A stretch of DNA of 64,000 nt from CAZVYJ01 sp964631565 (lineage in GTDB: Bacteria; Planctomycetota; Phycisphaerae; SM23-33). The stretch spans positions 1 to 64,000 of the forward strand of contig CAZVYJ010000004.1 of NCBI GenBank assembly GCA_964631565.1, written 5' to 3'. The notes below the pieces were generated by a model. The model saw only the letters and a list, made by a program, of their open reading frames with translations, had not been told where the DNA came from and ran no database searches. This document shows positions 1 to 9,888 of the stretch, piece after piece; the first letter of the stretch is position 1, and each line of letters begins with the position of its first letter. A program made the position numbers and the translations under genes.

Positions 1-1117
1 CACACTCGTCAGGATATCCCGACGGGGTCCACCATTCGCCTATTGGCAGTACTGCTCTAACATCCGCAGATGCCCTATTGATGCGAATAGCCCATTGCCC
101 CCTCTCATATATCTGCCTAACCAGGGCCTCCACGGATTCAACATCGAAGTCCTCTGTGAGGGCAATCGTGTGTAATGAATCTTCGCCACCGTGTAACGGC
201 TGCAACTCAAGCTCTGCCAACCAGGTTCTCTTTATTCTAAATTCACCAGTCCATAGATCGTTTGTGCGCTCAAGCATAAAAACGTTATGCTTGGTTAGGC
301 ACCGCTCTGCCAGTTTCCTGTAAGTGAGATTCGACTTGGAACGCGGCTTGTAGGGCTTTCGCCTGCGAGGAGTGGGGGGCTTCGGATTCGTATCTGGAGG
401 CCAGAACCCCCCGCCGGTGGAGGTTAGCCTTATCCTTCCGTTCAGGCCCCCTTTGTCCATGACCCATGCAGGCCATTCTTCAGGTGTGTTGAGAATATAA
501 TCGAGTGCGCTTTCTGCGTTCGTGCGCCCGACCTCAGGAGAGTTCTTAGCTGTGACGTATACGAACCCCAACTTCCGCGGGTCCCCGTCGGTCCTCTGGC
601 GGGGGCCGAGACCATTCCAAAGGGAGCTTACAAGGTCGTGAGATATGAACCTGGCCTCGACGAGCACGTGGTAGTGGGGCATTCCGTTACCTTCCTGGAA
701 TTCCAAGCGATAGCAATACCGCCGCGTGATAAGCACCCCGTGTTTACGGAGCTTCCGCAGGAACTCTGCGACACAGCGTTTGGACGCGAGGTATTCGTAT
801 GCATCTTCGGGAGAGATGAATAAGCTTGGGTCCACGGTCAGGGTTATCATCAAGATATGACGAAAACTATTAAGAACGGGAAGATACGCCTTCCTCTCCT
901 TTGCAGCCTTCCGTGCTCCACATTCAGGACAGAACCACAACTCGCAGTCACACTTGGATCGACGAAAGGTGATAGATGTTGGTTCCACACTATTTCTGTC
1001 TGTAAGAATACTATTAATATGTTCAAGTAAATAGAACTCCTGTCCCTGATCATCTGTGAGTGCTGGGATGTCACTGTTGAGCTGTCCCCGGTCGGTGTGA
1101 TTTGCTGGTTGAGTCAT
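1..1117 (-). CDS. Putative rolling-circle replication initiator (HUH endonuclease), C-terminus off the left edge
   Basis: An open frame of 372 codons runs leftward from an ATG at 1117 and leaves the window without a stop. GGGAG stands about 10 bases before the ATG. A cysteine cluster at residues 56-66 (CDC...CPEC) looks like a zinc knuckle. The segment MITLTVDP (about 90-97) matches Rep motif 1, MPHYHVLVE (146-154) carries the His-x-His metal-binding pair (H148, H150), and ALDYILN (204-210) offers a tyrosine, Y207, for the nucleophile. This order is that of HUH rolling-circle Rep proteins of plasmids and single-stranded DNA phages, which nick the double-strand origin. A relaxase or an IS91/IS200-like transposase is less likely because of the spacing and the N-terminal zinc cluster. 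The assignment is from motifs only. It suggests that an integrated plasmid or phage genome forms the left part of the island. Confidence 0.72.
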   Translation of the reverse strand, partial: MTQPANHTDRGQLNSDIPALTDDQGQEFYLLEHINSILTDRNSVEPTSITFRRSKCDCELWFCPECGARKAAKERKAYLPVLNSFRHILMITLTVDPSLFISPEDAYEYLASKRCVAEFLRKLRKHGVLITRRYCYRLEFQEGNGMPHYHVLVEARFISHDLVSSLWNGLGPRQRTDGDPRKLGFVYVTAKNSPEVGRTNAESALDYILNTPEEWPAWVMDKGGLNGRIRLTSTGGGFWPPDTNPKPPTPRRRKPYKPRSKSNLTYRKLAERCLTKHNVFMLERTNDLWTGEFRIKRTWLAELELQPLHGGEDSLHTIALTEDFDVESVEALVRQIYERGQWAIRINRASADVRAVLPIGEWWTPSGYPDEC

Positions 1118-1941
1118 TTTTGATCTCCCTCGTAATGTTTTTGCGTTTTTGTCGATATAGGTCTTGGCTGGCGGGTATCCCCCGGTGGAATACAACGCCC
1201 CTTGCAGCCTTCTTCGTTCCGCACGCCGCGCTGCTATGTACAGGAGCGCGCGGGCGTGTGCATAAACATTCGGCTTCCGGAAAATACTACGACAGGGCAC
1301 GAAGAAGATAGGCGCGCGGGATTTCTGAAATTATTTTAGAAGTGACGACCACGCCTGCTGCCCGGCGTCGCCTACTTTGTTAACTTTCGTTCTTCTGTAA
1401 ACATCTTATGCCGCGGCGTAGAGATGTTCGCAAAAAGGGACTCGGATTTCTGAGGTGGCGTGGACTACCGGATTGAACCTTGTCAGCCAACCGCCCCTAA
1501 CACCTCACCGTCAAGACCGTCTTACGACGCAGATACCGGTCCCGTCACCAAAGAGCCCGCCCGCCGGCAAGGCAAACTGCCAATTTGTTGCCGATTCCAC
1601 CGCTCCCACGCCAATTCAGGCATGTAACTTATGTTCCATGCTGGCCTTTGACAGTATGACAGGCGACGGTTATCATTCGGGTCACCTGTCTCATGGTGCA
1701 GGGGCGGCCACATTTAGAGGCACAGACCGCACGCAATCAGTAGCATTTGAGCAGTTCGGGCCAACGAACCGGCGGAGCGATTAATGTTGTACATCCCCGG
1801 CTTCCGATTTGCCTGCAACGCCGGGCGTATGAGGCATGATTTCAGCTGGGCGCATGCCGGCCCGTAAATGGGACAGGGATACTGGATTCGGCAAGAAGAC
1901 GTCAGAGGGATGAGTGAATCAGGCTTCAATGGACTGGAAAA
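1118..1941. other. Gene-poor stretch between the Rep gene and the defence module
   Basis: This stretch of 824 bases separates two divergent genes and must hold both promoters. The short frames in it have neither ribosome sites nor recognisable protein sequence. The only visible structure is an AT-rich palindrome at 1323-1341. No tRNA, terminator or repeat array was seen. Confidence 0.5.
1323..1341. repeat. 19-bp near-palindrome, operator-like
   Basis: TTCTGAAATTATTTTAGAA reads almost the same on both strands, with one mismatched pair plus the central base. It lies between the divergent Rep and helicase genes, where a repressor site would be expected. No regulator is visible next to it, so a functional role is only a guess. 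Confidence 0.3.
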
Positions 1942-4900
1942 ATGCCAAGAATATTCGACAACATTGACCTGAGACTGCTGCCGGCACTTCAAGACACTCT
2001 TAATGTGGCGGATCATGCAGATTTCTGCGTCGGTTACTTCAATCTTCGCGGCTGGAAACAAATCGACACCTTCATCGAGCAATGGCCTGGTGGCGACGGC
2101 AATTGCTGCCGTCTCCTGGTCGGCATGCAACGTCTGCCCGAGGAAGAACTCCGCAATGCCGTGTCTCTAAGCGAGCCGTCTGATATGGATAATCAGACCG
2201 CCATTCGCCTTAAGAAGAAACTTGCTCAGAGTTTTCGAGACCAACTTACCTTTGGCGTTCCTACTGACCAGGATGAAGCCGGCCTGCGCAAACTGGCTGC
2301 TCAGATCAAATCCGGCCAAGTTGTCGTGAAACTCTTCCTCCGTCATACTCTCCACGCAAAGCTTTACCTCCTGTTTCGCCCCGACCCAATAAACCCTGTT
2401 GTTGGGTACCTCGGCAGCAGTAACCTGACCTTCGCCGGCTTATCTAAACAGGGAGAGCTAAACGTCGACGTCCTTGATCACGACGCCTGCAACAAACTGG
2501 CCAAGTGGTTTGAGGATCGGTGGACTGATAAATGGTGCATCGATATCTCGGATGAATTGGTGGAGATCATCGAGACCAGCTGGGCCAGGTCTGAGCCGCT
2601 TCCGCCTTACAACATCTACCTGAAAATGGCTTATCATCTGGCCCAGGAAGCTCGGGCAGGCCTGAGTGAATTCCATATTCCGAGGGATTTCGGCAACAAG
2701 CTGTTCGATTTCCAGAAAGCGGCAGTCCAGATCGCCGCCCACCACCTTAACAAACGGGGCGGCGTCTTGATCGGCGACGTGGTCGGCCTCGGTAAAACCC
2801 TCATGGCCACGGCCCTCGCTCGCATCTTTGAGGATGATCACGGCCTTGAAACGCTTATTCTTTGTCCGAAAAACCTAATTCCCATGTGGTCAGATTACGT
2901 CCATGGCTACCGCCTGCGAGCAAAGATTGTCTCGATGAGCCGCGTAATTCAGGCCCTTCCTGACCTCCGCCGCTATCGTCTGGTATTGATTGACGAAAGT
3001 CACAACCTGCGAAACCGTGAAGGCAAACGATATCGCGCAATCCAGGAATATATCAGTGCGAATGAGAGCAAATGCATCCTGCTGACGGCCACCCCCTACA
3101 ATAAAACCTATCTGGATCTGTCGAATCAGCTTCGCCTGTTTATTCAGGAAGACGCAGATATGGGTGTTCGTCCCGAAAAACTGCTGCGAGAACTGGGGGA
3201 AACCGAGTTCATCCGTCGCCACCAGTGTCCCGTTCGTTCCCTTGCCGCTTTTGAGAAAAGCGAACATGCTGATGACTGGCGCGACCTTATGCGGCTATAC
3301 TTGGTTCGACGAACTCGCAGCTTCATACAGGACAACTACGCTCAGACCGATCCTGATTCCAGTCGAAGATACCTGACCTTCGAGGATGGCAGCCGGTCAT
3401 ACTTCCCAAAGCGAATTCCCCGGACTGTGAAGTTCACCATCCGCGATGGAGATCCCGACGACCAGTATGCCCGCTTGTACGACGACAAGATTGTGCGGCT
3501 CATCAATAAACTCAATCTGCCAAGATACGGCATGGGCAACTATGTCGCCCCAAGTCCACACAAGCCGCCAACCCAGACCGAGGCCAAACAGATTCAAGAC
3601 CTATCCCGCGCCGGCAAGCGACTAATGGGATTCTGCCGCACAAACCTGTTCAAACGCCTTGAAAGCAGCGGCCAGGCCTTCATCCTCTCAGTAGAACGCC
3701 ACATCGTCCGCAACTACGTCTATCTGCATGCCATTAAAAACGGCCTGCCGATTCCCATCGGCACACAGGATGTCGGTCTTTTGGACAGTCGGCTAACCGA
3801 TGAGGATGAGGCCCTCCTCGATATCTTTGACGATGACAACGACAGCAGCGATGGCACACCCTCCATTAATCGCCTGGAGACCGCGGATGATTTTGAAGCC
3901 CGTGCCGCCGACGTTTACCAGGATTATTCAGAACACTACCATCGCCGCTTCAAGTGGCTCAGGCCTGACCTGTTTGTCCCGGACCTTACGAAGGATCTTG
4001 AGGCCGACACCAAGGCCTTGATCAAGCTTCTCAAACACTGCGGCACTTGGGATTCCGACCGGGACGAGAAGCTTAAGGCACTGCTCAAGCTCCTTTCAGA
4101 GCAGCACGGCAAACAGAAAGTATTGGTATTCTCACAATTCGCCGACACTGTCTGTTACCTGGAGCGGGAGCTACAGGCTCGCGCAGTCAGCCCCCTTGCC
4201 GGCGTTACGGGCGATAATGAGAACCCAACAACCCTCGCCTGGCGATTCAGCCCAGACAGCAACGAGAAACGCGACCGCATTACTCCGGCAGACGAGCTGC
4301 GCGTTCTCGTGGCGACGGATGTGCTTTCAGAAGGCCAGAACCTTCAGGACTGCTCCATCGTCGTTAACTATGACTTGCCATGGGCCATCATACGCCTGAT
4401 TCAGCGAGTCGGCCGTGTCGACCGTATCGGCCAGAAAGCCGACAACATTCTCTCTTACACCTTCCTTCCTGCCGATGGTGTTGAGCGCATCATCCGCCTG
4501 CGTTCGCGAGTTCGGCAGCGGCTCCGCGAGAATGCCGAAGTCGTTGGCACCGATGAAGCCTTCTTCGAGGATGACAGCGACGAACAGACCATTCTCGATC
4601 TTTACAACGAAAAAGCCGGCATCCTCGACGGCGACGCGGATACCGAAGTGGACCTTGCCTCCTACGCCTACCAGATATGGAAGAATGCGACCGATGCCGA
4701 TCCGAGTCTGCTTAAGGCAATCCCCGAACTGCCAGCAGTGGTTTATTCTACTATGCCGCACAAGCCGACAGAAACCAAGCCCGAGGGAGTACTCGTTTAC
4801 GTAAAGACCGGCGAAGGAGCCGATGCCCTCGCATGGGTAGACAAGGACGGTAAGAGCGTCACGCAATCCCAGTTCGAGATCCTCAGAGCTGCCGAATGCA

Positions 4901-5376
4901 GGCCGGATACCCCCGCCCCGCCCCGCCTGGCCAAGCACCATGAGCTGGTCAAAAAAGGTACTCTCCAGATCATGGAAGAGGAAAAGTCCATCGGCGGCCA
5001 GCTGGGCCGGCCATCCGGTGCACGCTTCCGCACCTACGAACGCCTGAAGGCCTACGCCCAGGACGTCCAGAACACGTTGTTTGATACCGATCAACTTCAC
5101 AAGGCTATCGAGGATATCTATCGCTACCCGTTGCGGCAGACCGCTACTGACACGCTGAACCGCCAGCTTCGATCGGGCATTTCAGATGACAAACTTGCAG
5201 AAATTGTCATCGACCTGCGCGAGGATGGCCGCCTGTGCCTTATCTATGAGGAAGAAGAGCATACGCAGGAGCCGCAGATAATCTGTTCCATGGGTCTGTC
5301 GACCGCAGAGGAAGCGCCCGACTGGTTCCGACCTGAACCCAAGCCGCATCCAAAGCTGTTCGAGAAAAAAGGATAA
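1942..5376 (+). CDS. PLD-nuclease / SNF2-type helicase fusion, restriction-like defence component
   Basis: This 1144-residue protein fuses a phospholipase-D-type nuclease to a superfamily 2 helicase. The PLD signature is LHAKLYLLF with H138-x-K140, followed by GSSN at 158-161. The helicase has a Walker A motif GDVVGLGKT (278-286), a DESH box (351-354), TATP in motif III (4-base register kept), and the C-terminal lobe motifs ATDVLSEGQNLQ (about 792) and QRVGRVDRIGQ (about 822). The family uses ATP to move along DNA; the PLD half could cut it. The methyltransferase gene begins 4 bases after the stop, so the two are almost certainly co-translated and probably work as one restriction-modification-like complex. 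Stand-alone PLD and SNF2 proteins occur in DISARM, but here they are fused and the other DISARM genes are absent. The first ATG at 1942 gives a plausible start but has no strong ribosome site. Confidence 0.85.
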   Translation: MPRIFDNIDLRLLPALQDTLNVADHADFCVGYFNLRGWKQIDTFIEQWPGGDGNCCRLLVGMQRLPEEELRNAVSLSEPSDMDNQTAIRLKKKLAQSFRDQLTFGVPTDQDEAGLRKLAAQIKSGQVVVKLFLRHTLHAKLYLLFRPDPINPVVGYLGSSNLTFAGLSKQGELNVDVLDHDACNKLAKWFEDRWTDKWCIDISDELVEIIETSWARSEPLPPYNIYLKMAYHLAQEARAGLSEFHIPRDFGNKLFDFQKAAVQIAAHHLNKRGGVLIGDVVGLGKTLMATALARIFEDDHGLETLILCPKNLIPMWSDYVHGYRLRAKIVSMSRVIQALPDLRRYRLVLIDESHNLRNREGKRYRAIQEYISANESKCILLTATPYNKTYLDLSNQLRLFIQEDADMGVRPEKLLRELGETEFIRRHQCPVRSLAAFEKSEHADDWRDLMRLYLVRRTRSFIQDNYAQTDPDSSRRYLTFEDGSRSYFPKRIPRTVKFTIRDGDPDDQYARLYDDKIVRLINKLNLPRYGMGNYVAPSPHKPPTQTEAKQIQDLSRAGKRLMGFCRTNLFKRLESSGQAFILSVERHIVRNYVYLHAIKNGLPIPIGTQDVGLLDSRLTDEDEALLDIFDDDNDSSDGTPSINRLETADDFEARAADVYQDYSEHYHRRFKWLRPDLFVPDLTKDLEADTKALIKLLKHCGTWDSDRDEKLKALLKLLSEQHGKQKVLVFSQFADTVCYLERELQARAVSPLAGVTGDNENPTTLAWRFSPDSNEKRDRITPADELRVLVATDVLSEGQNLQDCSIVVNYDLPWAIIRLIQRVGRVDRIGQKADNILSYTFLPADGVERIIRLRSRVRQRLRENAEVVGTDEAFFEDDSDEQTILDLYNEKAGILDGDADTEVDLASYAYQIWKNATDADPSLLKAIPELPAVVYSTMPHKPTETKPEGVLVYVKTGEGADALAWVDKDGKSVTQSQFEILRAAECRPDTPAPPRLAKHHELVKKGTLQIMEEEKSIGGQLGRPSGARFRTYERLKAYAQDVQNTLFDTDQLHKAIEDIYRYPLRQTATDTLNRQLRSGISDDKLAEIVIDLREDGRLCLIYEEEEHTQEPQIICSMGLSTAEEAPDWFRPEPKPHPKLFEKKG

Positions 5377-5379
5377 GGA

Positions 5380-8300
5380 ATGCCGATAGACGCAGTCAGA
5401 CTCCGCAAGCTGCTGAAACAGTCCGACTTCGAGGCGATTTTCATCGAAGAACTGGGCTGGGACCGCCACCGGAGTCGCTTGAATGTTGAGGCCGATGGCA
5501 ATGATTACACTTTGCAGGTTATCGCCGAAAAGCGGAGTATGGCAGCATTTGTTCTCTCGATAAACGGCAACCTGCCGGACTATGCAACGCGCCGTAAGAT
5601 TGAGCGGAAGGTCTCCAGGTCCGTCCACGAGCACCTTATCATCTATCACAATGTCAATCAGGGCATCCAGGTGTGGCAGTGGGTCAAACGGGAGATCGGC
5701 AAGCCGGCGGCCTGTCGCGAGCATACCTACCACGTTAGCCAATCCGGCGACGCCCTCATACAGAAGCTACAGTCCATCGCATTCAGCCTTGATGAAGAAG
5801 AGGGCCTGACAATCATAGATGTCACCAGTCGCGTCCGGGCCGGCTTTGATGTGGAGCGCGTCACCAAGCTGTTCTACGATCTTTTCAAGAAGGAGCACGC
5901 CGACTTCCTGAAGCTGCTTAAAGGTATCCCCGACGAGGATCTCCAGCGGTGGTATGTCTCTGTCATGCTCAACCGACTGATGTTCATTTACTTCATCCAG
6001 AAAAAGGGTTTTCTGGATAATGACCAGGACTATTTGCGAAACAAGCTCGCCGCGAGCAAGGCCGGGGGCAAAGACCGCTTCTACCTACACGTCCTCTGTC
6101 CGCTTTTCTTTGAGGGTTTCGCAAAGAAACCGGAGAGCCGAGCCGCTGCCATGAACAAGCTGCTCGGTAAGGTGCCTTATCTCAATGGTGGCCTATTCCT
6201 CAAGCACCAGATCGAGAAGGCTCACGGCAAGGACATCAAGATACCCGACAAGGCCTTCGAGAAGATCTTCGACTTCTTCAATCAGTACAACTGGCATCTG
6301 GATGAACGGCCGCTCCGGAATGACGATGAAATAAACCCAGATGTCTTGGGCTATATCTTCGAGAAATACATCAACCAGAAGCAGATGGGAGCCTATTACA
6401 CCAAGGAAGATATCACCGGCTACATCACACGCAACACCGTGATCCCCTTCCTGCTCGATTCCGCCCGCAAGAAGTGCAAGATCGCCTTCGAGGGCGAACG
6501 GTCCATCTGGCGACTTCTCAAGGAAGATCCCGACCGGTATATCTACCCGGCAATGCGCCATGGCATGAGCTTGGATATCCACTCCGGAGAAGTACTGGGC
6601 AAGCCTCACGAACTCCCGGCAAATATCGCCGCCGGCCTGAACGATGTCTCCAAACGCACCGACTGGAATGCTCCTGCTCCAGCAGAGTTCGCCCTGCCGA
6701 CTGAAATATGGCGCGAAGTAGTCGCACGCCGTCAGCGATATCAGGAAGTGCAAGACAAGCTCGCCGCGGGAGACGTTCGGGATATTAACGACCTCATCAC
6801 GCTGAACCTCGATATTGAGCAGTTTGCCCAGGATGTGATCGAGACCTGCGAAGGGCCGGAACTGTTGCGGGCCATTTGGGTAACTATAGCTGGCAAAGTT
6901 CCCGAAAAGTCCAACGAGAAGCACCAGCAAGGCATTACAGTACTCGACCCTGCCTGTGGGTCTGGCGCATTCCTTTTTGCCGCACTGAATCTGCTGGAAG
7001 TTTTGTACGAGGCATGCCTGGATCGAATGCAGGCATTCCTCGATGACCTCGACAAAGCCGGCGATAAGAGCTCGAAAAAATACTCAGACTTCTGCAAGGT
7101 TCTTGAGCAGGTCGAAAAACATCCCAGCCGCAAGTACTTCGTCTACAAGTCCATCGTCATCAGCAACCTCTTTGGCGTTGACATCATGGAAGAGGCCGTG
7201 GAAATCTGTAAGCTGCGGCTGTTCCTCAAGCTCGTCGCTCAAATTGACCATGTGGAAGATATAGAGCCCCTGCCGGACATAGATTTCAACATCCGTGCGG
7301 GCAATACGCTCGTTGGGTATGCTCAAAGAGAGCAAGTCGCCAAGGCCCTGACACGTGGCGAAGACCCGTTACTTGCTGTAGCACAGAAAGAAGAAGCGAT
7401 CCAACGGATTGAAGTCAAGCTTAGGGAAGTCGATGAGCTATTCACCCTTTTCCGCCAGCAGCAGACCAAACTAGGCGGTACTGTCACAGCCGAAGATAAA
7501 CAGGCCCTTCAGGACAAGCTCGATGAGCTTGACGATGAACTGAACAAGCACCTGGCCACGGAGTACGGCATCGATCCCGCCAACGCCAAGAAGTACGACA
7601 AGTGGTTATCTTCACACCAGCCGTTCCACTGGTTCGTTGACTTCTATGGCATCATGGCCACAGGAGGTTTTGATGTTGTGATCGGTAATCCGCCATATGT
7701 TGAGTATCGAGAGGTACGTTCAACGTATACTGTAGTCGGTTATAAAACAGAGTCTTGCGGCAATCTCTACGCCTATTTCTGGGAACGCAGTCTCAATGTC
7801 GCAAGCGCCCAAGGACTGACCGGACTTATAGTTCCAGTAGCATCAGTATGCACCACTGGTTATCAGCCATTGCAGAAATGTCTACGTGATTCCGGATTAG
7901 TAGTTACAAGCAATTTCAATGATAGGCCCAGCAAGCTTTTTGATGGTTTAGAACACATACGCCTTTCGATCATCCTCGTGCATAAAGGGATTCGACCACG
8001 AACATATTCAACCTCATACAACAAATGGCAATCAGTTGAGAGACAATATCTTTTTCACAAGCTATGTTTTATTGAAACTACGGAGATGAACCAAGCGGAA
8101 GCAATGGCAAAGATTGGTTGTGATGCAGAAACAGATATTCTCAGTAAGATTAAGCTAAATAACGAAACCATAGCAAACCATTCAACAAGAAACGGATTTT
8201 ATCATATCTACTATACACGTAAGCTTAGTCATTTCGTGCAAATCCTTGATTTTGTCCCAGAGATACTCGATCCAGAAGGTAATGTTCGGCAACCATCGGA

Positions 8301-8721
8301 ATTAAAGGATTTACCTTTTGTTAAAGAATGTTTTAGGAATGAGTTTCTTGCGCTTCTAAACTCAAGCCTGTTTTATTGGTGGCTTACTACGTTCTCAGAT
8401 TGCCGCAATCTCAATAAAAGGGATGTTACATCTGTACCTTTGAATGTTACAAAGCTTAAGCCGACCACTGCAAAAGCATTGCAGGAATGTTGCGTAAGGT
8501 TAATGGATGATATACGTCGACATTCTGAAGTATTGACTATGACTTACCAAAACATTGGGCAGCTTCGTATTCAATGTACTTACCCCAAAAAGAGTAAGGA
8601 CATCATAGATGAGATCGATGCCGTTTTAGCTTCTCATTACGGCTTTACTGAACATGAGTTGGATCTAATAATAAACTTCGATATCAAGTACCGCATGGGT
8701 ATCGACGGCGATGATGATTGA
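5380..8721 (+). CDS. Large class I SAM-dependent adenine DNA methyltransferase (Eco57I / type IIG-like)
   Basis: This 1113-residue protein carries the two hallmark motifs of N6-adenine methyltransferases: VLDPACGSGAF for SAM binding at about 521-531 and IGNPPY for catalysis at about 768-773. The N-terminal 200 residues, with ELGWD and IAEKRS, resemble the N-terminal domain of Eco57I-type enzymes; a complete PD-(D/E)XK site could not be identified in it. The region after about 780 is probably the target-recognition domain. That region (about 7720 onwards) is visibly richer in A and T than the rest of the gene, as if the recognition domain had been exchanged. The gene follows the helicase by 4 bases. 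The product most likely marks self DNA and may also help restrict foreign DNA together with the helicase. Confidence 0.85.
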   Translation: MPIDAVRLRKLLKQSDFEAIFIEELGWDRHRSRLNVEADGNDYTLQVIAEKRSMAAFVLSINGNLPDYATRRKIERKVSRSVHEHLIIYHNVNQGIQVWQWVKREIGKPAACREHTYHVSQSGDALIQKLQSIAFSLDEEEGLTIIDVTSRVRAGFDVERVTKLFYDLFKKEHADFLKLLKGIPDEDLQRWYVSVMLNRLMFIYFIQKKGFLDNDQDYLRNKLAASKAGGKDRFYLHVLCPLFFEGFAKKPESRAAAMNKLLGKVPYLNGGLFLKHQIEKAHGKDIKIPDKAFEKIFDFFNQYNWHLDERPLRNDDEINPDVLGYIFEKYINQKQMGAYYTKEDITGYITRNTVIPFLLDSARKKCKIAFEGERSIWRLLKEDPDRYIYPAMRHGMSLDIHSGEVLGKPHELPANIAAGLNDVSKRTDWNAPAPAEFALPTEIWREVVARRQRYQEVQDKLAAGDVRDINDLITLNLDIEQFAQDVIETCEGPELLRAIWVTIAGKVPEKSNEKHQQGITVLDPACGSGAFLFAALNLLEVLYEACLDRMQAFLDDLDKAGDKSSKKYSDFCKVLEQVEKHPSRKYFVYKSIVISNLFGVDIMEEAVEICKLRLFLKLVAQIDHVEDIEPLPDIDFNIRAGNTLVGYAQREQVAKALTRGEDPLLAVAQKEEAIQRIEVKLREVDELFTLFRQQQTKLGGTVTAEDKQALQDKLDELDDELNKHLATEYGIDPANAKKYDKWLSSHQPFHWFVDFYGIMATGGFDVVIGNPPYVEYREVRSTYTVVGYKTESCGNLYAYFWERSLNVASAQGLTGLIVPVASVCTTGYQPLQKCLRDSGLVVTSNFNDRPSKLFDGLEHIRLSIILVHKGIRPRTYSTSYNKWQSVERQYLFHKLCFIETTEMNQAEAMAKIGCDAETDILSKIKLNNETIANHSTRNGFYHIYYTRKLSHFVQILDFVPEILDPEGNVRQPSELKDLPFVKECFRNEFLALLNSSLFYWWLTTFSDCRNLNKRDVTSVPLNVTKLKPTTAKALQECCVRLMDDIRRHSEVLTMTYQNIGQLRIQCTYPKKSKDIIDEIDAVLASHYGFTEHELDLIINFDIKYRMGIDGDDD

Positions 8722-8800
8722 TATGGGGGATATATGCTTGAAGAGCTTGCTGACATTTTGAGCATTCGTCAAGCACGGCAGAGATTATGGGGGACGAAGC

Positions 8801-9775
8801 ATGCATGAGCTTAAAAAGCGTCTGGAGATGCTGGAGGAAGCTTGTCAGCAGCTTGACAAGGGTACCGGCACGGCGGCTCGTCTTGCACTGATTCTCCTGG
8901 ACAACCTTGCCGAAATCATGATGTATGAGAAGGTCAGGTATATATTTGCACGTGACAGTCAATATGAGGGTGTAATCCCTCGCAAGTATCCCGACCAGTT
9001 GCGTAAGAAAGTCCTGTGGTACTTCTCAGAGAAGGTTGATTTTCTTGTGGGGAATACAGACGCGATCACAGAAGACCAGGGAAAAGTCTTGAAGATCGGA
9101 CATCTTCTTCGCAACGAAGCTTATCACAGAGGGATAGTGCGGGAGGGCATTATCGGAAACATATCGCGCACCTACCTGAGCGTCGTGTGCGATGTTTTGC
9201 CGCGACTTTGGGGAAGTATGCTCATACTTCACCCGAGTGACGATGTTGGGGAGTATCTGAAACAGTTCAAAGTCGAAGCTGCCATGATCGACAAAGATGT
9301 TCTGAAGTCAGTTTGTGTCCGTTTTATGGAGAAGCGTCTTTGTTCAATCGAGGAACTCACAATATCCTTATCCTCCGATCTCACTCGACGAATCGAGGAG
9401 ATCGTATCCGGCTGCGAATACCTGGGTGAGAATGGACATAAGCGTGTATCGGCAGAGATAGTCCTGAAGGATCTTCAGTTCAATCCCCAATTCCATGAGA
9501 AGCATGAGTTTGCCCAGACTGATGAAGGGTTCAGAGAATTTGTCGAGACTCGAAAAAAAGAGTTCTCGCAATACAGACCTCCAATTACCCTTGCAGTTCT
9601 GGATGGGTGGGAAAATCGAGCAGAAGCTATTCGCTCAATAACATCTCCCGGGGAGGCTCTCGACGAGTATTCAGACATAGACCAGGCGATAAGTGACATC
9701 GAAGAGAGCGTTGGTCAAGCTGTATACGAGTTCGATGAATGGGTAAATATGCAAGTGCATGACCGTGGCTTATGA
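8801..9775 (+). CDS. HEPN-motif protein, candidate RNase toxin of the defence module
   Basis: This 324-residue protein is not a family recognised with certainty. A helical N-terminal region ends in LLRNEAYHRG, where R104-N105-x3-H109 fits the R-x4-6-H signature of HEPN ribonucleases with the favoured polar residue after the arginine. HEPN domains are frequent RNA-cutting effectors in abortive infection, toxin-antitoxin and CRISPR systems. The C-terminal half has no recognised motif. The gene starts at an ATG preceded by GGGGGACGAAGC and follows the methyltransferase after 79 bases on the same strand, so it may belong to the same operon. Whether it is an effector or an unrelated passenger cannot be told from the sequence. 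Confidence 0.5.
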   Translation: MHELKKRLEMLEEACQQLDKGTGTAARLALILLDNLAEIMMYEKVRYIFARDSQYEGVIPRKYPDQLRKKVLWYFSEKVDFLVGNTDAITEDQGKVLKIGHLLRNEAYHRGIVREGIIGNISRTYLSVVCDVLPRLWGSMLILHPSDDVGEYLKQFKVEAAMIDKDVLKSVCVRFMEKRLCSIEELTISLSSDLTRRIEEIVSGCEYLGENGHKRVSAEIVLKDLQFNPQFHEKHEFAQTDEGFREFVETRKKEFSQYRPPITLAVLDGWENRAEAIRSITSPGEALDEYSDIDQAISDIEESVGQAVYEFDEWVNMQVHDRGL

Positions 9776-9888
9776 CTATGAGGACACGGCAAAGAGAAAT
9801 TAGGTGAGAATCGAACGCTTGATTTTCAACTGTTTCGAGGAAAATTTATACATTACACATTTTCCGGGAAGTTCTAGCAACTTGTAGG

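Noticed and set aside
1102..1784. Small plus-strand frames in the left intergenic region
   Set aside because: They have no ribosome sites, no familiar sequence and an irregular composition.
4327..6930. Long minus-strand frames opposite the helicase and methyltransferase genes
   Set aside because: They lie fully inside well-supported genes, have low-complexity composition and no motifs, so they are shadows.
1942..9775. A complete DISARM or BREX system
   Set aside because: Only helicase, PLD and methyltransferase parts are present. There is no DUF1998 protein, no PglZ, no BrxC or BrxL, and the PLD domain is fused to the helicase.
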